This document shows, in pieces, positions 26,808 through 36,189 of a stretch of 64,000 nt of DNA. Origin of the DNA: Bradyrhizobium erythrophlei (GTDB lineage: Bacteria > Pseudomonadota > Alphaproteobacteria > Rhizobiales > Xanthobacteraceae); assembly GCA_900129675.1 (NCBI GenBank), contig FSRD01000001.1, positions 485,501 through 549,500 on the forward strand, written 5' to 3'. The notes under the pieces were generated by a model. That model saw only the letters and a program-made list of their open reading frames with translations. It searched no databases and had not been told where the DNA came from. The translations under genes and the position numbers were made by a program. The number at the start of each line of letters is the position of its first letter. Position 1 is the first letter of the stretch.

Positions 26808-27420
26808 TCAACCAGCCGAAGCGGATCGGAAAGCCCTCGCCGCCGAGCAGCGTGACCAATTCGTACAGCGGCAGGCCGACGATGTTGGTGTAGGAGCCGA
26901 CCATCTTGACCACGAAGGTCCCGGCGATGCCCTGCACGGCATAGCCGCCGGCTTTGCCGCGCCATTCGCCGGAGCCGATATAGGCCTGGATGTCATCCTC
27001 GCTGAGCCGCTTGAAGCGCACCCGGGTCTCGATCAGGCGCTGGCGAAAGGCCTCCTTCGGCGTCACCAGGCAGATCGCCGTGTAGACGCGGTGGTTGCGG
27101 CCCGACAACAGCCGCAGGCACTGCGCGGCCTCGTCGACCAGGTTGGCTTTCGGGAGAATGCGGCGGCCGACCGCGACCACGGTGTCGGCGGCGAGGATGA
27201 AGGAACCGCGCAGATCGTCGTCAAGCTGGACCGATTTCAGCGCCGCATCGGCCTTGGCGCGGGCGAGGCGATTGGCGCAGGCGCGCGGCAGCTCGCCCCG
27301 CTTCGGGGTCTCGTCGACGTCGGCCGGACGCAGCGCATCGGGCTCGATGCCGGCCTGGTTGAGCAGGCTGAGCCGTCGCGGCGAACCGGAGGCAAGAACG
27401 AATTTGGGACGGCCAAGCAT
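26797..27420 (-). CDS. Maf-like nucleoside triphosphate pyrophosphatase
   Basis: A 207-residue Maf/YhdE-type enzyme that hydrolyses non-canonical or selected nucleoside triphosphates. The family start [10 protein letters not shown], the catalytic ADTVV block, the [12 protein letters not shown] motif and the [16 protein letters not shown] end are all present. I placed the start at MLGRPKF (27420), where the family normally begins; an in-frame ATG at 27480 would add 20 weakly supported residues. yacG overlaps its 3' end. Confidence 0.92.
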   Translation of the reverse strand: MLGRPKFVLASGSPRRLSLLNQAGIEPDALRPADVDETPKRGELPRACANRLARAKADAALKSVQLDDDLRGSFILAADTVVAVGRRILPKANLVDEAAQCLRLLSGRNHRVYTAICLVTPKEAFRQRLIETRVRFKRLSEDDIQAYIGSGEWRGKAGGYAVQGIAGTFVVKMVGSYTNIVGLPLYELVTLLGGEGFPIRFGWLNAS

Positions 27421-27510
27421 GCGGATTTTTTTCGGGAAGGAGTCGGGGGCTGAATGCGCGCGGAACCTATCGGAAGGCATTGATTTTCACAACCGGGGAA
27501 CCCGGAATCG

Positions 27511-27532
27511 CGGCCCCCGCGAAAGCGGGGAC
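27511..27532. repeat. Short GC-rich palindromic repeat
   Basis: CCCCGC-GAAA-GCGGGG hairpin in the gap between maf and the amidase gene, resembling the outer parts of the larger palindromes at 29.1 and 31.7 kb. Confidence 0.5.
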
Positions 27533-27612
27533 GCCTGTGCCGTGACGCGGGATCGGCACTGCCAACATTGCGTTTCCGTGACACCGGCCCGTCGGATCGA
27601 ACCGCGGTCGAT

Positions 27613-29025
27613 TCAGCGCACCGGATCGATCGGCGTCGCCACACCGAGGCGGGCCTCGATGGCTTCGGCCGCTTCGAGGCAGAGGTCTTCCCGCAACCGC
27701 CGCCCGGTGATCAGCACGCCGATGGGCAATCCGGTGTCGGCGTCACGCCCGGCCGGCACGCAGGCCGACGGCAACCCAAGCAGATTGGCCGGGACCACCG
27801 GGCGCATCAGCTCCTTGGTCGCAGCCGCCCCCGCCGGCGTCGCCGAATCGAAGCCATGCTCGAACGGCAATTGCGTCCAGGTCGGCGACAGCAGCAGCGG
27901 CCGGTCCGCCATGAACGTCGACCAGGCGCGCGCGATGCCGTCGCGCTCGACCATCAGTTGCGACCATGCCGCGACGTCGGCCAGCGGCGTTACGGCCGCA
28001 TTGAAGCCGTTTAGGAAGGCCATCGCGTCGACACCCATCATCGGCGACAGCAGCGCCAGCACCGAGCCGAAATCGCCCATGATGAAGCGGGCCCAGCAGT
28101 TGGTCGCGTCGGCGTAGCGCGGCGGGCTAACTTCCTCCACGACATAACCGGCGTCGGCCAGCGCCTCTGCGGCGCGCCGCACGGTCGCCGCCACCTTTGG
28201 ATCGGTGCCGCCACCGGGCGGCTCGGGCAGCACGGCGACGCGAATCGGCCGGGCCACTGCCGGGCCATCGAACGGCGCATCGATCGACCAGGGGTCGCGC
28301 GGATGCGCCCCCATCAGGATGCGCAGACCGAGCCGCACGTCCGCGACGCGGCGGGCCATCGGCCCCTGCACGTTCATCAGTTGCACCGCCAGCATGCGGT
28401 CTTCGGCCGGCACATAGCCGGCATCGGGCACGCGGCCGGCGGATGGACGGATCGAGGCGATGCCGCAGGCGTTGGCCGGATTGCGCAGCGAGCCGCCGAT
28501 GTCGTTGCCAAGGCCGATCGGGCTCATGCCGCTGGCCAGCGCCGCGGCCTCTCCGCCGCTGGAGCCGCCGGCGGTGCGCCCGGGGTGCCAGGGATTTCGG
28601 GTCAGACCGTGCAGCGAACTGTCGGTGTGCACGCGCAGCGCCATGTCGGGCAGGTTGGTGCGCCCGATCGGGATCGCGCCGGCGGCGCGCATGCGCTCGA
28701 CCACCGGCGCATCCGCCGGCACCACCGCCTTGGCCAGCGCCGGCACGCCCCAGGTGGTCGGCAGGCCGGCCATGTCGATATTTTCCTTCACGGTGAAAGG
28801 CACTCCATGCAGCGGCCCAACGGCCTCGCCGGCCGCCAGCCGCCGGTCGGCCGCGGCCGCCGCCGCGCGGGCCTCGTCGGCCAGGATTTTCACGACGGCA
28901 TTGAGCGCCGGGTTCACGGCATCGATGCGCGCCAAATGGGCATCGACCACCTCCGCCGAACTCAGCTGCCGGCGCGCAATGCGCTGCGCCAGTTCGGTGG
29001 CCGAGAGTTGCCAGATCTCGCTCAT
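27613..29025 (-). CDS. Amidase-signature family amidase
   Basis: A 470-residue amidase. The Ser-cisSer-Lys triad of the amidase signature is visible: lysine in FTVKENIDMAG, serine in TAGGSSGGEAAA and nucleophile serine in GNDIGGSLRNPA. The length and the N-terminal ATELAQRIARRQLSSAEVV fit the indole-acetamide/aryl-amide hydrolase group, but the substrate is not determinable. It is flanked by palindromic repeats and lies between maf and the phosphatase gene in a block that is otherwise conserved core genes. Confidence 0.92.
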   Translation of the reverse strand: MSEIWQLSATELAQRIARRQLSSAEVVDAHLARIDAVNPALNAVVKILADEARAAAAAADRRLAAGEAVGPLHGVPFTVKENIDMAGLPTTWGVPALAKAVVPADAPVVERMRAAGAIPIGRTNLPDMALRVHTDSSLHGLTRNPWHPGRTAGGSSGGEAAALASGMSPIGLGNDIGGSLRNPANACGIASIRPSAGRVPDAGYVPAEDRMLAVQLMNVQGPMARRVADVRLGLRILMGAHPRDPWSIDAPFDGPAVARPIRVAVLPEPPGGGTDPKVAATVRRAAEALADAGYVVEEVSPPRYADATNCWARFIMGDFGSVLALLSPMMGVDAMAFLNGFNAAVTPLADVAAWSQLMVERDGIARAWSTFMADRPLLLSPTWTQLPFEHGFDSATPAGAAATKELMRPVVPANLLGLPSACVPAGRDADTGLPIGVLITGRRLREDLCLEAAEAIEARLGVATPIDPVR

Positions 29026-29097
29026 TATTTACTCCCACATATGAAATGAAGCTGCGCCACCCGCCCGCCGGTCAGACTAACACTGCGCCTGCCTTGC

Positions 29098-29219
29098 GTC
29101 GCCCCTGCGAAAGCAGGGGCCCATAACCACCAGCCGTCGTAGTGGACAAGAAATGTGCGACAGCCACTACCTCAAATTGCTCCGCCGCGGCGTATGGGCC
29201 CCTGCTTCGCAGGGACGAC
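29098..29219. repeat. Large palindromic intergenic repeat, type A
   Basis: The outer arms GTCGCCCCTGCGAAAGCAGG and the mirrored CCTGCTTCGCAGGGACGAC enclose GGGCCCATAACCACC on the left and TATGGGCCC on the right. The centre differs from the second copy at 31.7 kb, but the CCCATAACCACC core is shared. Confidence 0.75.
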
Positions 29220-29231
29220 AGCGTGGATGTG

Positions 29232-29699
29232 TCACCCGCTTGCCGCGCCCACCTTGGAAAACCGCTTGCGGATGCGCAGCAGCAGCGTGTCGCAGACCTC
29301 GCGATAAGCCCCGAGCTTCTGCTCGCGGCTGCCCTCGGTGCCGGTCGGATCATGCGTCGGCCAGTATTCGACGTCGGCCGCCATGGTGCGCGTCAGTTCC
29401 AGCGCCCTGTGATGCGCCTCCGGCGACAGCGTGATGATCAGGTCGAAATTCAGACCTTCCCAATCGTCGAGTTCCTCGAACGTCATCGGCTTGTGACGCG
29501 AAATGTCCTGGCCGAATTCCGCCATCACGGCGACCGCGAACGGATCCAATTCGCCCTTCTTGACGCCGGCCGACCTGACATAAAGCGCCTGCGGGAACAT
29601 CTGCTGCAGCAGGCTCTCGGCCATCGGCGAGCGCACGCTGTTGAAGCCGCATGCGAACAGCACGGCTTGCGGATTACGGGCGCGAAGCGGCGCCATCAT
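29232..29699 (-). CDS. Low-molecular-weight protein tyrosine phosphatase family protein
   Basis: A 155-residue protein with the Cys-x5-Arg phosphate loop near its start (CGFNSVRSPMAE), SAGVKKGELDPFA in the middle and the general acid aspartate in THDPTGTEG. It would hydrolyse phosphotyrosine or a related phospho-substrate; arsenate reductases share the fold. The gene follows UPF0262 and hisD on the same strand, a typical alphaproteobacterial order. Confidence 0.88.
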   Translation of the reverse strand: MMAPLRARNPQAVLFACGFNSVRSPMAESLLQQMFPQALYVRSAGVKKGELDPFAVAVMAEFGQDISRHKPMTFEELDDWEGLNFDLIITLSPEAHHRALELTRTMAADVEYWPTHDPTGTEGSREQKLGAYREVCDTLLLRIRKRFSKVGAASG

Positions 29700-29758
29700 G
29701 CGCTCAGGCTTCTCTAGTTTGAGGCGTCACACTTTTCCAGGTCATGCTCATTTTTTGA

Positions 29759-29805
29759 CGCATGATCTGATCCGAAAACCGCTTCGCACTTTTCGGGGTC
29801 ATGCG
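29759..29805. repeat. Interspersed palindromic repeat overlapping a stop codon
   Basis: CGCATGA / TCATGCG outer arms surround GATCCGAAAACCGCTTCGCA and CTTTTCGG inner pairing. A partial copy (CACTTTTCCAGGTCATGC) lies just before it. The right arm supplies the stop codon of the UPF0262 gene. Confidence 0.65.
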
Positions 29806-30302
29806 TCCTGGCCCTTCCAGTGCAGGACGCAGATCAGCGTGAACAGCCGGCGGGCGGTTTCGAAATCGATCCTTACCTTGCCTTTCAGCCGTTCCTGCAG
29901 CGTGCGCGATCCTTCGTCATGGATGCCGCGGCGGCCCATGTCGATCGCCTCGATCTTGTCCGGCGTCGCAGTCCGGATCGCCTGATAATAGCTGTCGCAG
30001 ATCATGAAATAGTCTTTCACGATGCGCCGGAACGGCGTCAGCGACAGCAAATGCGCCACCACCGGCGTGCCGTCCTCGCGGCGGATGTCGAACGCCAGCC
30101 GGTTGCCGGTGATCGCCAGATGCAGCGTGAACGGCCCGGTCCCTGCCCCTTCCGGCGCGAACAAATTCTGCTCGATCAGATCGTAGATCGCGATCGCGCG
30201 CTCGTGCTCGATGTCGGGGCCGGAACGCCCGATCGATTCCTCATCGAGCGTCACCGCGACGATGCGCTTGTGCTGGTCCTCGTCTGGTGGCGGCTTGGTC
30301 AT
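29799..30302 (-). CDS. UPF0262 family protein
   Basis: A 167-residue conserved protein of unknown function, restricted largely to alphaproteobacteria. Recognisable blocks are [41 protein letters not shown] and [12 protein letters not shown]. Its ATG overlaps the hisD stop by four bases, so it is translationally coupled to hisD. The stop codon lies inside an interspersed palindrome, so the last few residues (GKGQDA) may differ from homologues. Confidence 0.9.
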   Translation of the reverse strand: MTKPPPDEDQHKRIVAVTLDEESIGRSGPDIEHERAIAIYDLIEQNLFAPEGAGTGPFTLHLAITGNRLAFDIRREDGTPVVAHLLSLTPFRRIVKDYFMICDSYYQAIRTATPDKIEAIDMGRRGIHDEGSRTLQERLKGKVRIDFETARRLFTLICVLHWKGQDA

Positions 30303-31594
30303 GTGAGGTTGAGACGAAGTCCTACGGAACGTGAATGGGCATCGAGACCTTCAGCTTTACCAAGCGTCATCGCAGCCGGTCCCAGCGCGCGCAACTGGTC
30401 CGGCCCGCATTTGAGGATCGAGGTTCGCTTCATGAAGTCAAGTACGCCGAGGCCCGACGAGAACCGCGCCGAGCGCGCGGTCGGCAGCACGTGGTTGGAG
30501 CCGCCGACATAATCGCCGATCGCCTCCGGCGTATGGGGGCCGAGGAAGATCGCGCCGGCGTTGCGGACCTTTGTCGACAGCGCCTCGGCATCCGCGGTCA
30601 TGATTTCGAGATGCTCGGCGGCGATGGCGTTGGCGAGCACCACCGCCTCGTCGAGTTTTTTCACCATGATGATGGCGCCAAACTCGTTCCACGAGGCCCG
30701 CGCGATTTGCGCGCGGGGCAGCGTCGCGAGCTGGGCTTCCAGCGCGCGCTCGACCTCGGCGGCCAGCGCCGCGCTGTCGGTGATCAGGATCGACTGCGCG
30801 CTGGCGTCGTGCTCGGCCTGCGCCAGCAGATCGGCGGCGATCCAGCCGGCGTTGCCGGTGTCGTCGGCGATGACAAGCACTTCGGACGGACCCGCGATCA
30901 TGTCGATGCCGACCTTGCCGAACACCTGGCGCTTGGCGGCGGCGACATAGGCGTTGCCGGGGCCGACGATTTTGGCAACCGGCGCGATCGTCGCGGTGCC
31001 GTAGGCCAACGCCGCGACCGCCTGCGCGCCGCCGACGCGATAGATCTCGGAGACACCACCGAGATGGGCTGCCGCCAGCACCAGCGGATTGAGCTTGCCG
31101 TCCGGCGACGGCACCACCATCACCACGCGCGGCACGCCCGCGACTTTGGCCGGTACCGCGTTCATCAGCACCGAGGACGGATAGGCGGCGGTGCCGCCAG
31201 GAACGTAGAGCCCGACCGCATCGACCGCGCTCCAGCGCCAGCCTAGCTCGACGCCGAGCGCATCGGTGAAGCGCTCGTCCTTCGGCAATTGGCGGCGGTG
31301 AAAAACCTCGATCCGGTTGCGCGCGAATTTCAGCGCATCCAGGGTTGGGGCATCGCAGGCCCCGACCGCGGCGTCGACCTCGGCCGCGGTCACGCGCAGG
31401 CCGGAGGCTGCAATGTCGAGCCGGTCGAACTTGCGCGTCGCCTCGATCAGCGCGGCGTCGCCGCGCGCTGCCACGTCGTCGACGATGGCGCGGGTCGCCC
31501 GCTCGACATCATCAGAGACTTCGCGCTTGGCGGCGAGAAATTTCGCGAATTGTTCGTCGAAATCGGCGCTGCTTCGGTCGAGGCGAACGGGCAT
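30299..31594 (-). CDS. hisD: Histidinol dehydrogenase
   Basis: A 431-residue enzyme that oxidises L-histidinol to L-histidine in two NAD-dependent steps, the end of histidine synthesis, with zinc. Conserved parts include [49 protein letters not shown], the zinc-site AEHLEIMT and GGSNHVLPT near the end. Length is normal. It is followed by UPF0262 with a four-base overlap. Confidence 0.97.
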   Translation of the reverse strand: MPVRLDRSSADFDEQFAKFLAAKREVSDDVERATRAIVDDVAARGDAALIEATRKFDRLDIAASGLRVTAAEVDAAVGACDAPTLDALKFARNRIEVFHRRQLPKDERFTDALGVELGWRWSAVDAVGLYVPGGTAAYPSSVLMNAVPAKVAGVPRVVMVVPSPDGKLNPLVLAAAHLGGVSEIYRVGGAQAVAALAYGTATIAPVAKIVGPGNAYVAAAKRQVFGKVGIDMIAGPSEVLVIADDTGNAGWIAADLLAQAEHDASAQSILITDSAALAAEVERALEAQLATLPRAQIARASWNEFGAIIMVKKLDEAVVLANAIAAEHLEIMTADAEALSTKVRNAGAIFLGPHTPEAIGDYVGGSNHVLPTARSARFSSGLGVLDFMKRTSILKCGPDQLRALGPAAMTLGKAEGLDAHSRSVGLRLNLT

Positions 31595-31680
31595 GGTGGC
31601 TTTCTGGGACTTAATCTAGGGGCCCATGCTCAATGGCGCGGCGGCCAAGGGCCGTCAACCCTTGCGATTACCCAAAACCC

Positions 31681-31843
31681 CGTCGTCCCGGCCCACATGC
31701 GCAATTGCGCATCAGGAGCCGGGACCCATAACCACCGATGTTTGTTATTGTGTGGGGCTGGGGCGGCAGCCGGTGTAACAATAAGCATCGGTGGTATGGG
31801 TCCCCGCTTCCCGTGCGCAATTGCGCACTAGGCGGGGACGACG
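31681..31843. repeat. Large palindromic intergenic repeat, type A
   Basis: Arms GGGACCCATAACCACCGATG (31721-31740) and its near-complement CATCGGTGGTATGGGTCCC (31786-31804) enclose a 45-base centre. TGCGCAATTGCGCA palindromes sit on both sides, and GTCGTCCCG / CGGGGACGAC mark the ends. Related to the repeat at 29.1 kb. Confidence 0.8.
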
Positions 31844-31854
31844 AGAGAGTTGAG

Positions 31855-32310
31855 TCACACCTCGAACCCGGACGGCGCGGTGGTGATATCGCTGGTCCCG
31901 AGATCGTCTGTCCCAAGGTCGGTCAGCTCGCATTCAAGGCATTCGACGTCCAGCCGCAGCGCCCCGCCATGACCAAACAGCAGCAGCGCACTGCCGCCGG
32001 GGGCCTCGCCGGGGTGGAATTCGATCCCGACCAGTTCCAGCGTCGCCTCCGGCTGGTCGAGGTCGATGTTGCGCGACTTGCAGGCCAGCACCCGGTCGAA
32101 GCGCAGCGCCGCGATCAGGCGGCGGGGACTGGTTCCGCCGGTTAACGTCTGTTCCCAGTCCAGCCGGTTCATGCCGACCACCAGCCGCATTTGGTCCTGC
32201 CGCCAGACGATGTCGGATGTCTGCACGCGGGCGTCCTGCACATGCGCCGATATCACCGCGAGATCGTCGGCATCGAGCGCAATCAGTTTGAGCTGGTCGG
32301 GCACCGCCAT
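31855..32310 (-). CDS. DUF2948 family protein
   Basis: A 151-residue conserved alphaproteobacterial protein of unknown function, with KLIALDADDLAVISAHVQDA at its start and RLVVGMNRLDWEQ, RRLIAALRFDRVLA and IEFHPGEAPGG later. I chose the ATG at 32310, which has an upstream AAGG; the ORF continues 14 codons further without support. It sits between murA and hisD, its usual place. Confidence 0.88.
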   Translation of the reverse strand: MAVPDQLKLIALDADDLAVISAHVQDARVQTSDIVWRQDQMRLVVGMNRLDWEQTLTGGTSPRRLIAALRFDRVLACKSRNIDLDQPEATLELVGIEFHPGEAPGGSALLLFGHGGALRLDVECLECELTDLGTDDLGTSDITTAPSGFEV

Positions 32311-32409
32311 CGGCAAAACCTTACCTTCAATTTGCGCGTATGCCAGTCGCAAAACCGGTACCCATATCCCCGGATCACGTCCGGGAACATGCTTTGCGGG
32401 ATCGGCGCG

Positions 32410-33699
32410 TCAATCGCTGATGCGCTGGATCGACGCGCCGCAGGCCGACAGTTTTTCCTCCAGCCGCTCAAAGCCGCGGTCGAGGTGATAGACCCGGTTG
32501 ACCATGGTCTCGCCTTCGGCGGCAAGCCCCGCGATCACCAGCGACACCGACGCGCGCAAATCGGTCGCCATGACCGGCGCGCCGCGCAGTATTGCGGACC
32601 CCTCGATGGTCGCGGTCTCGCCGTCGAGCGAAATTTTTGCGCCGAACCGCGCCAGCTCCTGAACGTGCATGAAGCGGTTTTCGAAGATCGTCTCGGTGAT
32701 CTCCGAGGAACCGCCGGCGCAGGCCATCAGCGCCATCAACTGCGCCTGCAGATCGGTGGGAAAGCCCGGAAACGGCGCGGTCGCGACCTTGACCGGCCTG
32801 ATCCCGGCGCCATTGCGCGCGACGCGAATGCCCTCATCATTGACGGAGATGACGGCGCCGGCCTCGGTCAACACGTCGAGCGCCGACTGCAACAGCTCCG
32901 GCCGTGCGCCCGAGAGCTGCACGTCGCCGCCGGTCATGGCCACCGCCATCGCATAGGTGCCGGCCTCGATGCGATCGGGCAACACGGTATGCCGCGCGCC
33001 ATGAAGTTTTGCCACGCCCTCGATGACGATACGCGGCGTGCCGGCGCCGCTGATGCGCGCGCCCATCTTGTTGAGGCAGTCGGCGACGTCCTGGATTTCC
33101 GGCTCGCAGGCCGCGTTGGTGATTTCGGTCGTGCCGCTGGCGAGGCTTGCCGCCATCAGCGCGACATGGGTGCCGCTCACGGTCACTTTGGGGAAATCGA
33201 TCGGGGCGCCGCGCAGGCCGCCCGGCGCTTTCGCGATCACATAGCCGCCGTCGATGGCGATATCGGCGCCGAGCTTCTGCAGCGCCATGATCAAGAGATC
33301 GACCGGCCGCGTGCCGATCGCGCAGCCGCCCGGCAGCGAGACCTTTGCCACGTGCATCCGGGCCAAGAGCGGCGCGATCACCCAGAAGCTGGCGCGCATC
33401 CGCGACACCAGCTCATAGGGCGCGGTGGTGTCGATGATATCGGCCGCCGAAATATGCAGGGTCTGGCCCTGATATTCGCGGTCGCCGGGCCGCTTGCCCG
33501 CCGACATGATGTCGACGCCATGATTGCCGAGGATGCGCTGCAATTGCGCGACGTCGGCGAGCCGCGGCACGTTGTCGAGGATCAGCGTTTCCTCGGTCAA
33601 GAGGCCAGCGATCATCAGAGGCAGCGCCGCATTCTTCGCACCCGAGATCGCAATGGTGCCGTTGAGCTTGCTGCCGCCGACAATACGAATGCGGTCCAT
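32410..33699 (-). CDS. murA: UDP-N-acetylglucosamine 1-carboxyvinyltransferase
   Basis: A 429-residue MurA, which transfers enolpyruvate from PEP to UDP-GlcNAc in the first committed step of peptidoglycan synthesis. The start [14 protein letters not shown], the lysine in [10 protein letters not shown] and the active-site cysteine in [13 protein letters not shown] (the fosfomycin target) are present. The ATG has an AGGAA ribosome-binding site. It leads the murA-DUF2948-hisD run. Confidence 0.97.
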   Translation of the reverse strand: MDRIRIVGGSKLNGTIAISGAKNAALPLMIAGLLTEETLILDNVPRLADVAQLQRILGNHGVDIMSAGKRPGDREYQGQTLHISAADIIDTTAPYELVSRMRASFWVIAPLLARMHVAKVSLPGGCAIGTRPVDLLIMALQKLGADIAIDGGYVIAKAPGGLRGAPIDFPKVTVSGTHVALMAASLASGTTEITNAACEPEIQDVADCLNKMGARISGAGTPRIVIEGVAKLHGARHTVLPDRIEAGTYAMAVAMTGGDVQLSGARPELLQSALDVLTEAGAVISVNDEGIRVARNGAGIRPVKVATAPFPGFPTDLQAQLMALMACAGGSSEITETIFENRFMHVQELARFGAKISLDGETATIEGSAILRGAPVMATDLRASVSLVIAGLAAEGETMVNRVYHLDRGFERLEEKLSACGASIQRISD

Positions 33700-33803
33700 A
33701 TCATTTCCTGCCCTGACTATTTCTTGACTATAGGGGGTACGCGCCCTGCGCAAAAGACCTTGATATTTACGGCCGTTTGATGGGTTGGAGATGCAACCGC
33801 AGT

Positions 33804-33881
33804 GTCATTCCGGGGCGGTGCGTAGCACCGAACCCGGAATCTCGTGATTCCGGGTTCGCGCTACGCGCGCCCCGGAATGAC
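33804..33881. repeat. Palindromic intergenic repeat, type B
   Basis: GTCATTCCGGGGC on the left mirrors GCCCCGGAATGAC on the right, with AACCCGGAATC and GATTCCGGGTT forming an inner pair. The same family occurs at 35.4 and 51.1 kb. Confidence 0.8.
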
Positions 33882-33883
33882 AG

Positions 33884-34543
33884 CTAGATCGCGTTGATAT
33901 CCTCGCTCTCCAGCACCGGCTTCGGATAGCCGCCCCTGGCGACCTTGATCATGGCGCGGCCGAGTTGCTCGGAGGTCGTCATGTATTTCGGCGCGACGCG
34001 ATTGAGGTATGACAACAGCGGCGCGGTGACGACATAGATCGCCTGAACCCAGGCGGTCTTCGACCGCACCCCGTGCAGCGGCTGGATGCCGGCAGGCCGG
34101 AACATGTAGGCCGCCTTGAACGGCAGCTTGAGCAGGTCGTTCTCGGTCTTGCCCTTGACCCGCGCCCACATCTGCGGGCCCTGCTCGGTGGAATCGGTGC
34201 TGCGGCCGGTGACATAGGTGAACACCATGCCGGGATTGAGCCGCGACAGCGTCTTCGCAGCCGCAAGCGTGATATCATACGTCAGATGCCGGTAGCGCGC
34301 CTCGTCCATGCCGATCGAGGAGACGCCGAGGCAGAAGAAGCAGGCGTCGTGTCCTGCGAGCTTCGATTCGATCGCCGAGAAATCCGTAAAATCATCGTGC
34401 AGGATTTCGCTGAGCTTGGCGTGCGTCCGCCCGGTCGGGCTGCGCCCGACCACCAGCACGCGCTCAACGCCCGGATCGATCACGCATTCGCGCAGGACGC
34501 CCTGCCCGACCATGCCGGTGGCGCCGAACAGGATGACTTTCAT
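33884..34543 (-). CDS. NAD(P)-binding Rossmann-fold protein (NAD-dependent epimerase/dehydratase-like)
   Basis: A 219-residue protein beginning MKVILFGATGMVGQGVL, a clear dinucleotide-binding GxxGxxG. It has FFCLGVSS, a YVTG stretch and PAGIQPLHG later. This matches short atypical SDR/NmrA-like proteins. I chose the ATG at 34543 where homologous proteins start; an ATG at 34564 overlapping the hydrolase stop (ATGA) is also possible and would suggest coupling. It follows the alpha/beta hydrolase on the same strand. The substrate is unknown. Confidence 0.8.
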   Translation of the reverse strand: MKVILFGATGMVGQGVLRECVIDPGVERVLVVGRSPTGRTHAKLSEILHDDFTDFSAIESKLAGHDACFFCLGVSSIGMDEARYRHLTYDITLAAAKTLSRLNPGMVFTYVTGRSTDSTEQGPQMWARVKGKTENDLLKLPFKAAYMFRPAGIQPLHGVRSKTAWVQAIYVVTAPLLSYLNRVAPKYMTTSEQLGRAMIKVARGGYPKPVLESEDINAI

Positions 34544-34560
34544 GTCCGGGTGAACTCCGT

Positions 34561-35385
34561 TCATCCCTTGATGAACGCCAGCAGGTCGGCGTTGATCGTG
34601 GCGGCTTCCGTGGTCGGCATGCCGTGCGGAAAGCCCTTGTAGGTCTTCAAGCTGCCGTTCTTCAACAGCTTGGCCGACAACGGCCCGGAATCGGCATACG
34701 GGACGATTTGGTCGTCATCGCCATGCATCACCAGCACGGGCACGGTGATCTTCTTGAGGTCGTCGGTGAAATCGGTCTGCGAGAAGGCGACGATGCCGTC
34801 GTAATGCGCCTTGGCGCCGCCCATCATGCCTTGGCGCCACCAGTTCTGGATCACGGCCTCGGAAGGTTTGGCGCCCGGCCGGTTGTAGCCGTAGAACGGC
34901 CCCGCCGGGAGGGCGCGATAGAATTCCGAGCGATTGGCCGCGAGTTGCGCCTGCAATCCGTCAAACACGTCCTTGGGCAGGCCGCCGGGATTGGCGGGTG
35001 TCTGCACCATCAGCGGCGGCACCGCGCTGATGATGGCCGCCTTTGCCACCCGGCTCTCGCCATGGCGGGCAATGTAATGCACCACCTCGCCCCCGCCGGT
35101 GGAATGGCCGACGTGAACCGCATTCTTCAGATCGAGATGCGCGGTTACCGCCGCAAGATCATCGGCATAGCGATCCATGTCATGGCCGTCGCCGGTCTGG
35201 CTGGACCTGCCGTGGCCGCGGCGGTCATGGGCGATGACGCGATAGCCGTGGTTGAGAAAGAACAGCATCTGGGTGTCCCAGTCATCGGATGACAACGGCC
35301 AGCCATGGCTGAACACGATGGGCTGCCCCGAGCCCCAGTCCTTGTAATAGATCTCGATGCCGTCTTTGGTCGTGATCGTGGGCAT
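34561..35385 (-). CDS. Alpha/beta hydrolase (non-haem haloperoxidase / arylesterase-like)
   Basis: A 274-residue hydrolase with the oxyanion motif [13 protein letters not shown], nucleophile serine in [10 protein letters not shown], acid in [12 protein letters not shown] and catalytic histidine in GFPHGMPTT. The sequence style is that of cofactor-free chloroperoxidases, which in practice are esterases with perhydrolysis side activity. The start at 35385 has a CAGGAG ribosome-binding site. It is followed immediately by the NAD-binding gene. Confidence 0.92.
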   Translation of the reverse strand: MPTITTKDGIEIYYKDWGSGQPIVFSHGWPLSSDDWDTQMLFFLNHGYRVIAHDRRGHGRSSQTGDGHDMDRYADDLAAVTAHLDLKNAVHVGHSTGGGEVVHYIARHGESRVAKAAIISAVPPLMVQTPANPGGLPKDVFDGLQAQLAANRSEFYRALPAGPFYGYNRPGAKPSEAVIQNWWRQGMMGGAKAHYDGIVAFSQTDFTDDLKKITVPVLVMHGDDDQIVPYADSGPLSAKLLKNGSLKTYKGFPHGMPTTEAATINADLLAFIKG

Positions 35386-35403
35386 GATGCGCTCCTGTTT
35401 GTC

Positions 35404-35440
35404 GTCATTCCGGGACACGCGTAAGCGTGGACCCGGAATC
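35404..35440. repeat. Partial type B palindromic repeat
   Basis: GTCATTCCGGGACACGCG pairs imperfectly with the following CGTGGACCCGGAAT. The right half expected at about 35495-35515 survives only as CGCGCGCCCCGGA. Confidence 0.55.
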
Positions 35441-35527
35441 AAGAAGTTATCGTCACCAGATTCTCTTATGTTCATTGCACATCGGAGTTCGCGCTTCGCG
35501 CGCCCCGGAGATCGCATCAGCCGAATT

Positions 35528-36019
35528 TCACGCCGGCTTGAATCGCCGCCACGCGCCGATGATCATCAGGACGAAGAACACCAGCACGATGCCCTGGACC
35601 ACCGCGAACACCGGTCCGGACGGCGGATTGCCCGGCGCCACCGCGGTCAGCGCCGGTATCTTGAGGAAGCTCTGGATCACCAGCACGAACACATTGAAGT
35701 AGAGCGAGAGCAAGGCCGTCACCACATAGATCCAGCGCCACGAGCCGGAAAGCTTCATGGCGTAAAGCGCGATGCAGGCGATCGCCAGCAGCACCAGCGA
35801 GAGGATGCCGATCATGTGCGACGGCAGCAGCTGCGTGAACGGAAACAGGAAGCCGGTGGCGCTGGTCAGGATCGTGAACAGCAGGAAGATCGCGGTCAGG
35901 CCGGGCTTCCGGTCCGAGGCGAGCATCCCGAACATCACCACCAGGCCTGCGACAATTCCGATCAGGCTGATGATCACGTGAACCAACGTGAACGTCGCCA
36001 AGCTCATACCAAGCACCAT
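35528..36019 (-). CDS. Small integral membrane protein (163 aa)
   Basis: Four to five hydrophobic helices fill the protein: around 8-30, 42-60, 66-88, 96-118 and 135-155. It ends with a basic RRFKPA tail. A strong GGGGGAG ribosome-binding site precedes the start. No catalytic motif and no recognised family name. It is flanked by two hydrolase genes on the same strand but with gaps of over 100 bases. Confidence 0.75.
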   Translation of the reverse strand: MVLGMSLATFTLVHVIISLIGIVAGLVVMFGMLASDRKPGLTAIFLLFTILTSATGFLFPFTQLLPSHMIGILSLVLLAIACIALYAMKLSGSWRWIYVVTALLSLYFNVFVLVIQSFLKIPALTAVAPGNPPSGPVFAVVQGIVLVFFVLMIIGAWRRFKPA

Positions 36020-36189
36020 GTCGCGTACTCCCCCGTTGAGAACCCGCCAGGAGGTTACGACGCAGCGGAGAAAATTGCCACATGCATCCGTGGCAGGACG
36101 GTCAGCATATCAAGCCCATGAATTAAAGTATGGATTTGCTTGAACTTTGCAGCACCGTCACAAATGACGGCAGGCATTTCGGTGCAATT

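Noticed and set aside
29232..29699. Arsenate reductase (ArsC) reading of the phosphatase gene
   Set aside because: No ars genes nearby and the conserved context is hisD/UPF0262, so the general phosphatase-family call is safer.
32191..33780. Open frame of 529 codons opposite murA
   Set aside because: murA is unambiguous; this frame is rich in His, Arg and Gly with no family features.
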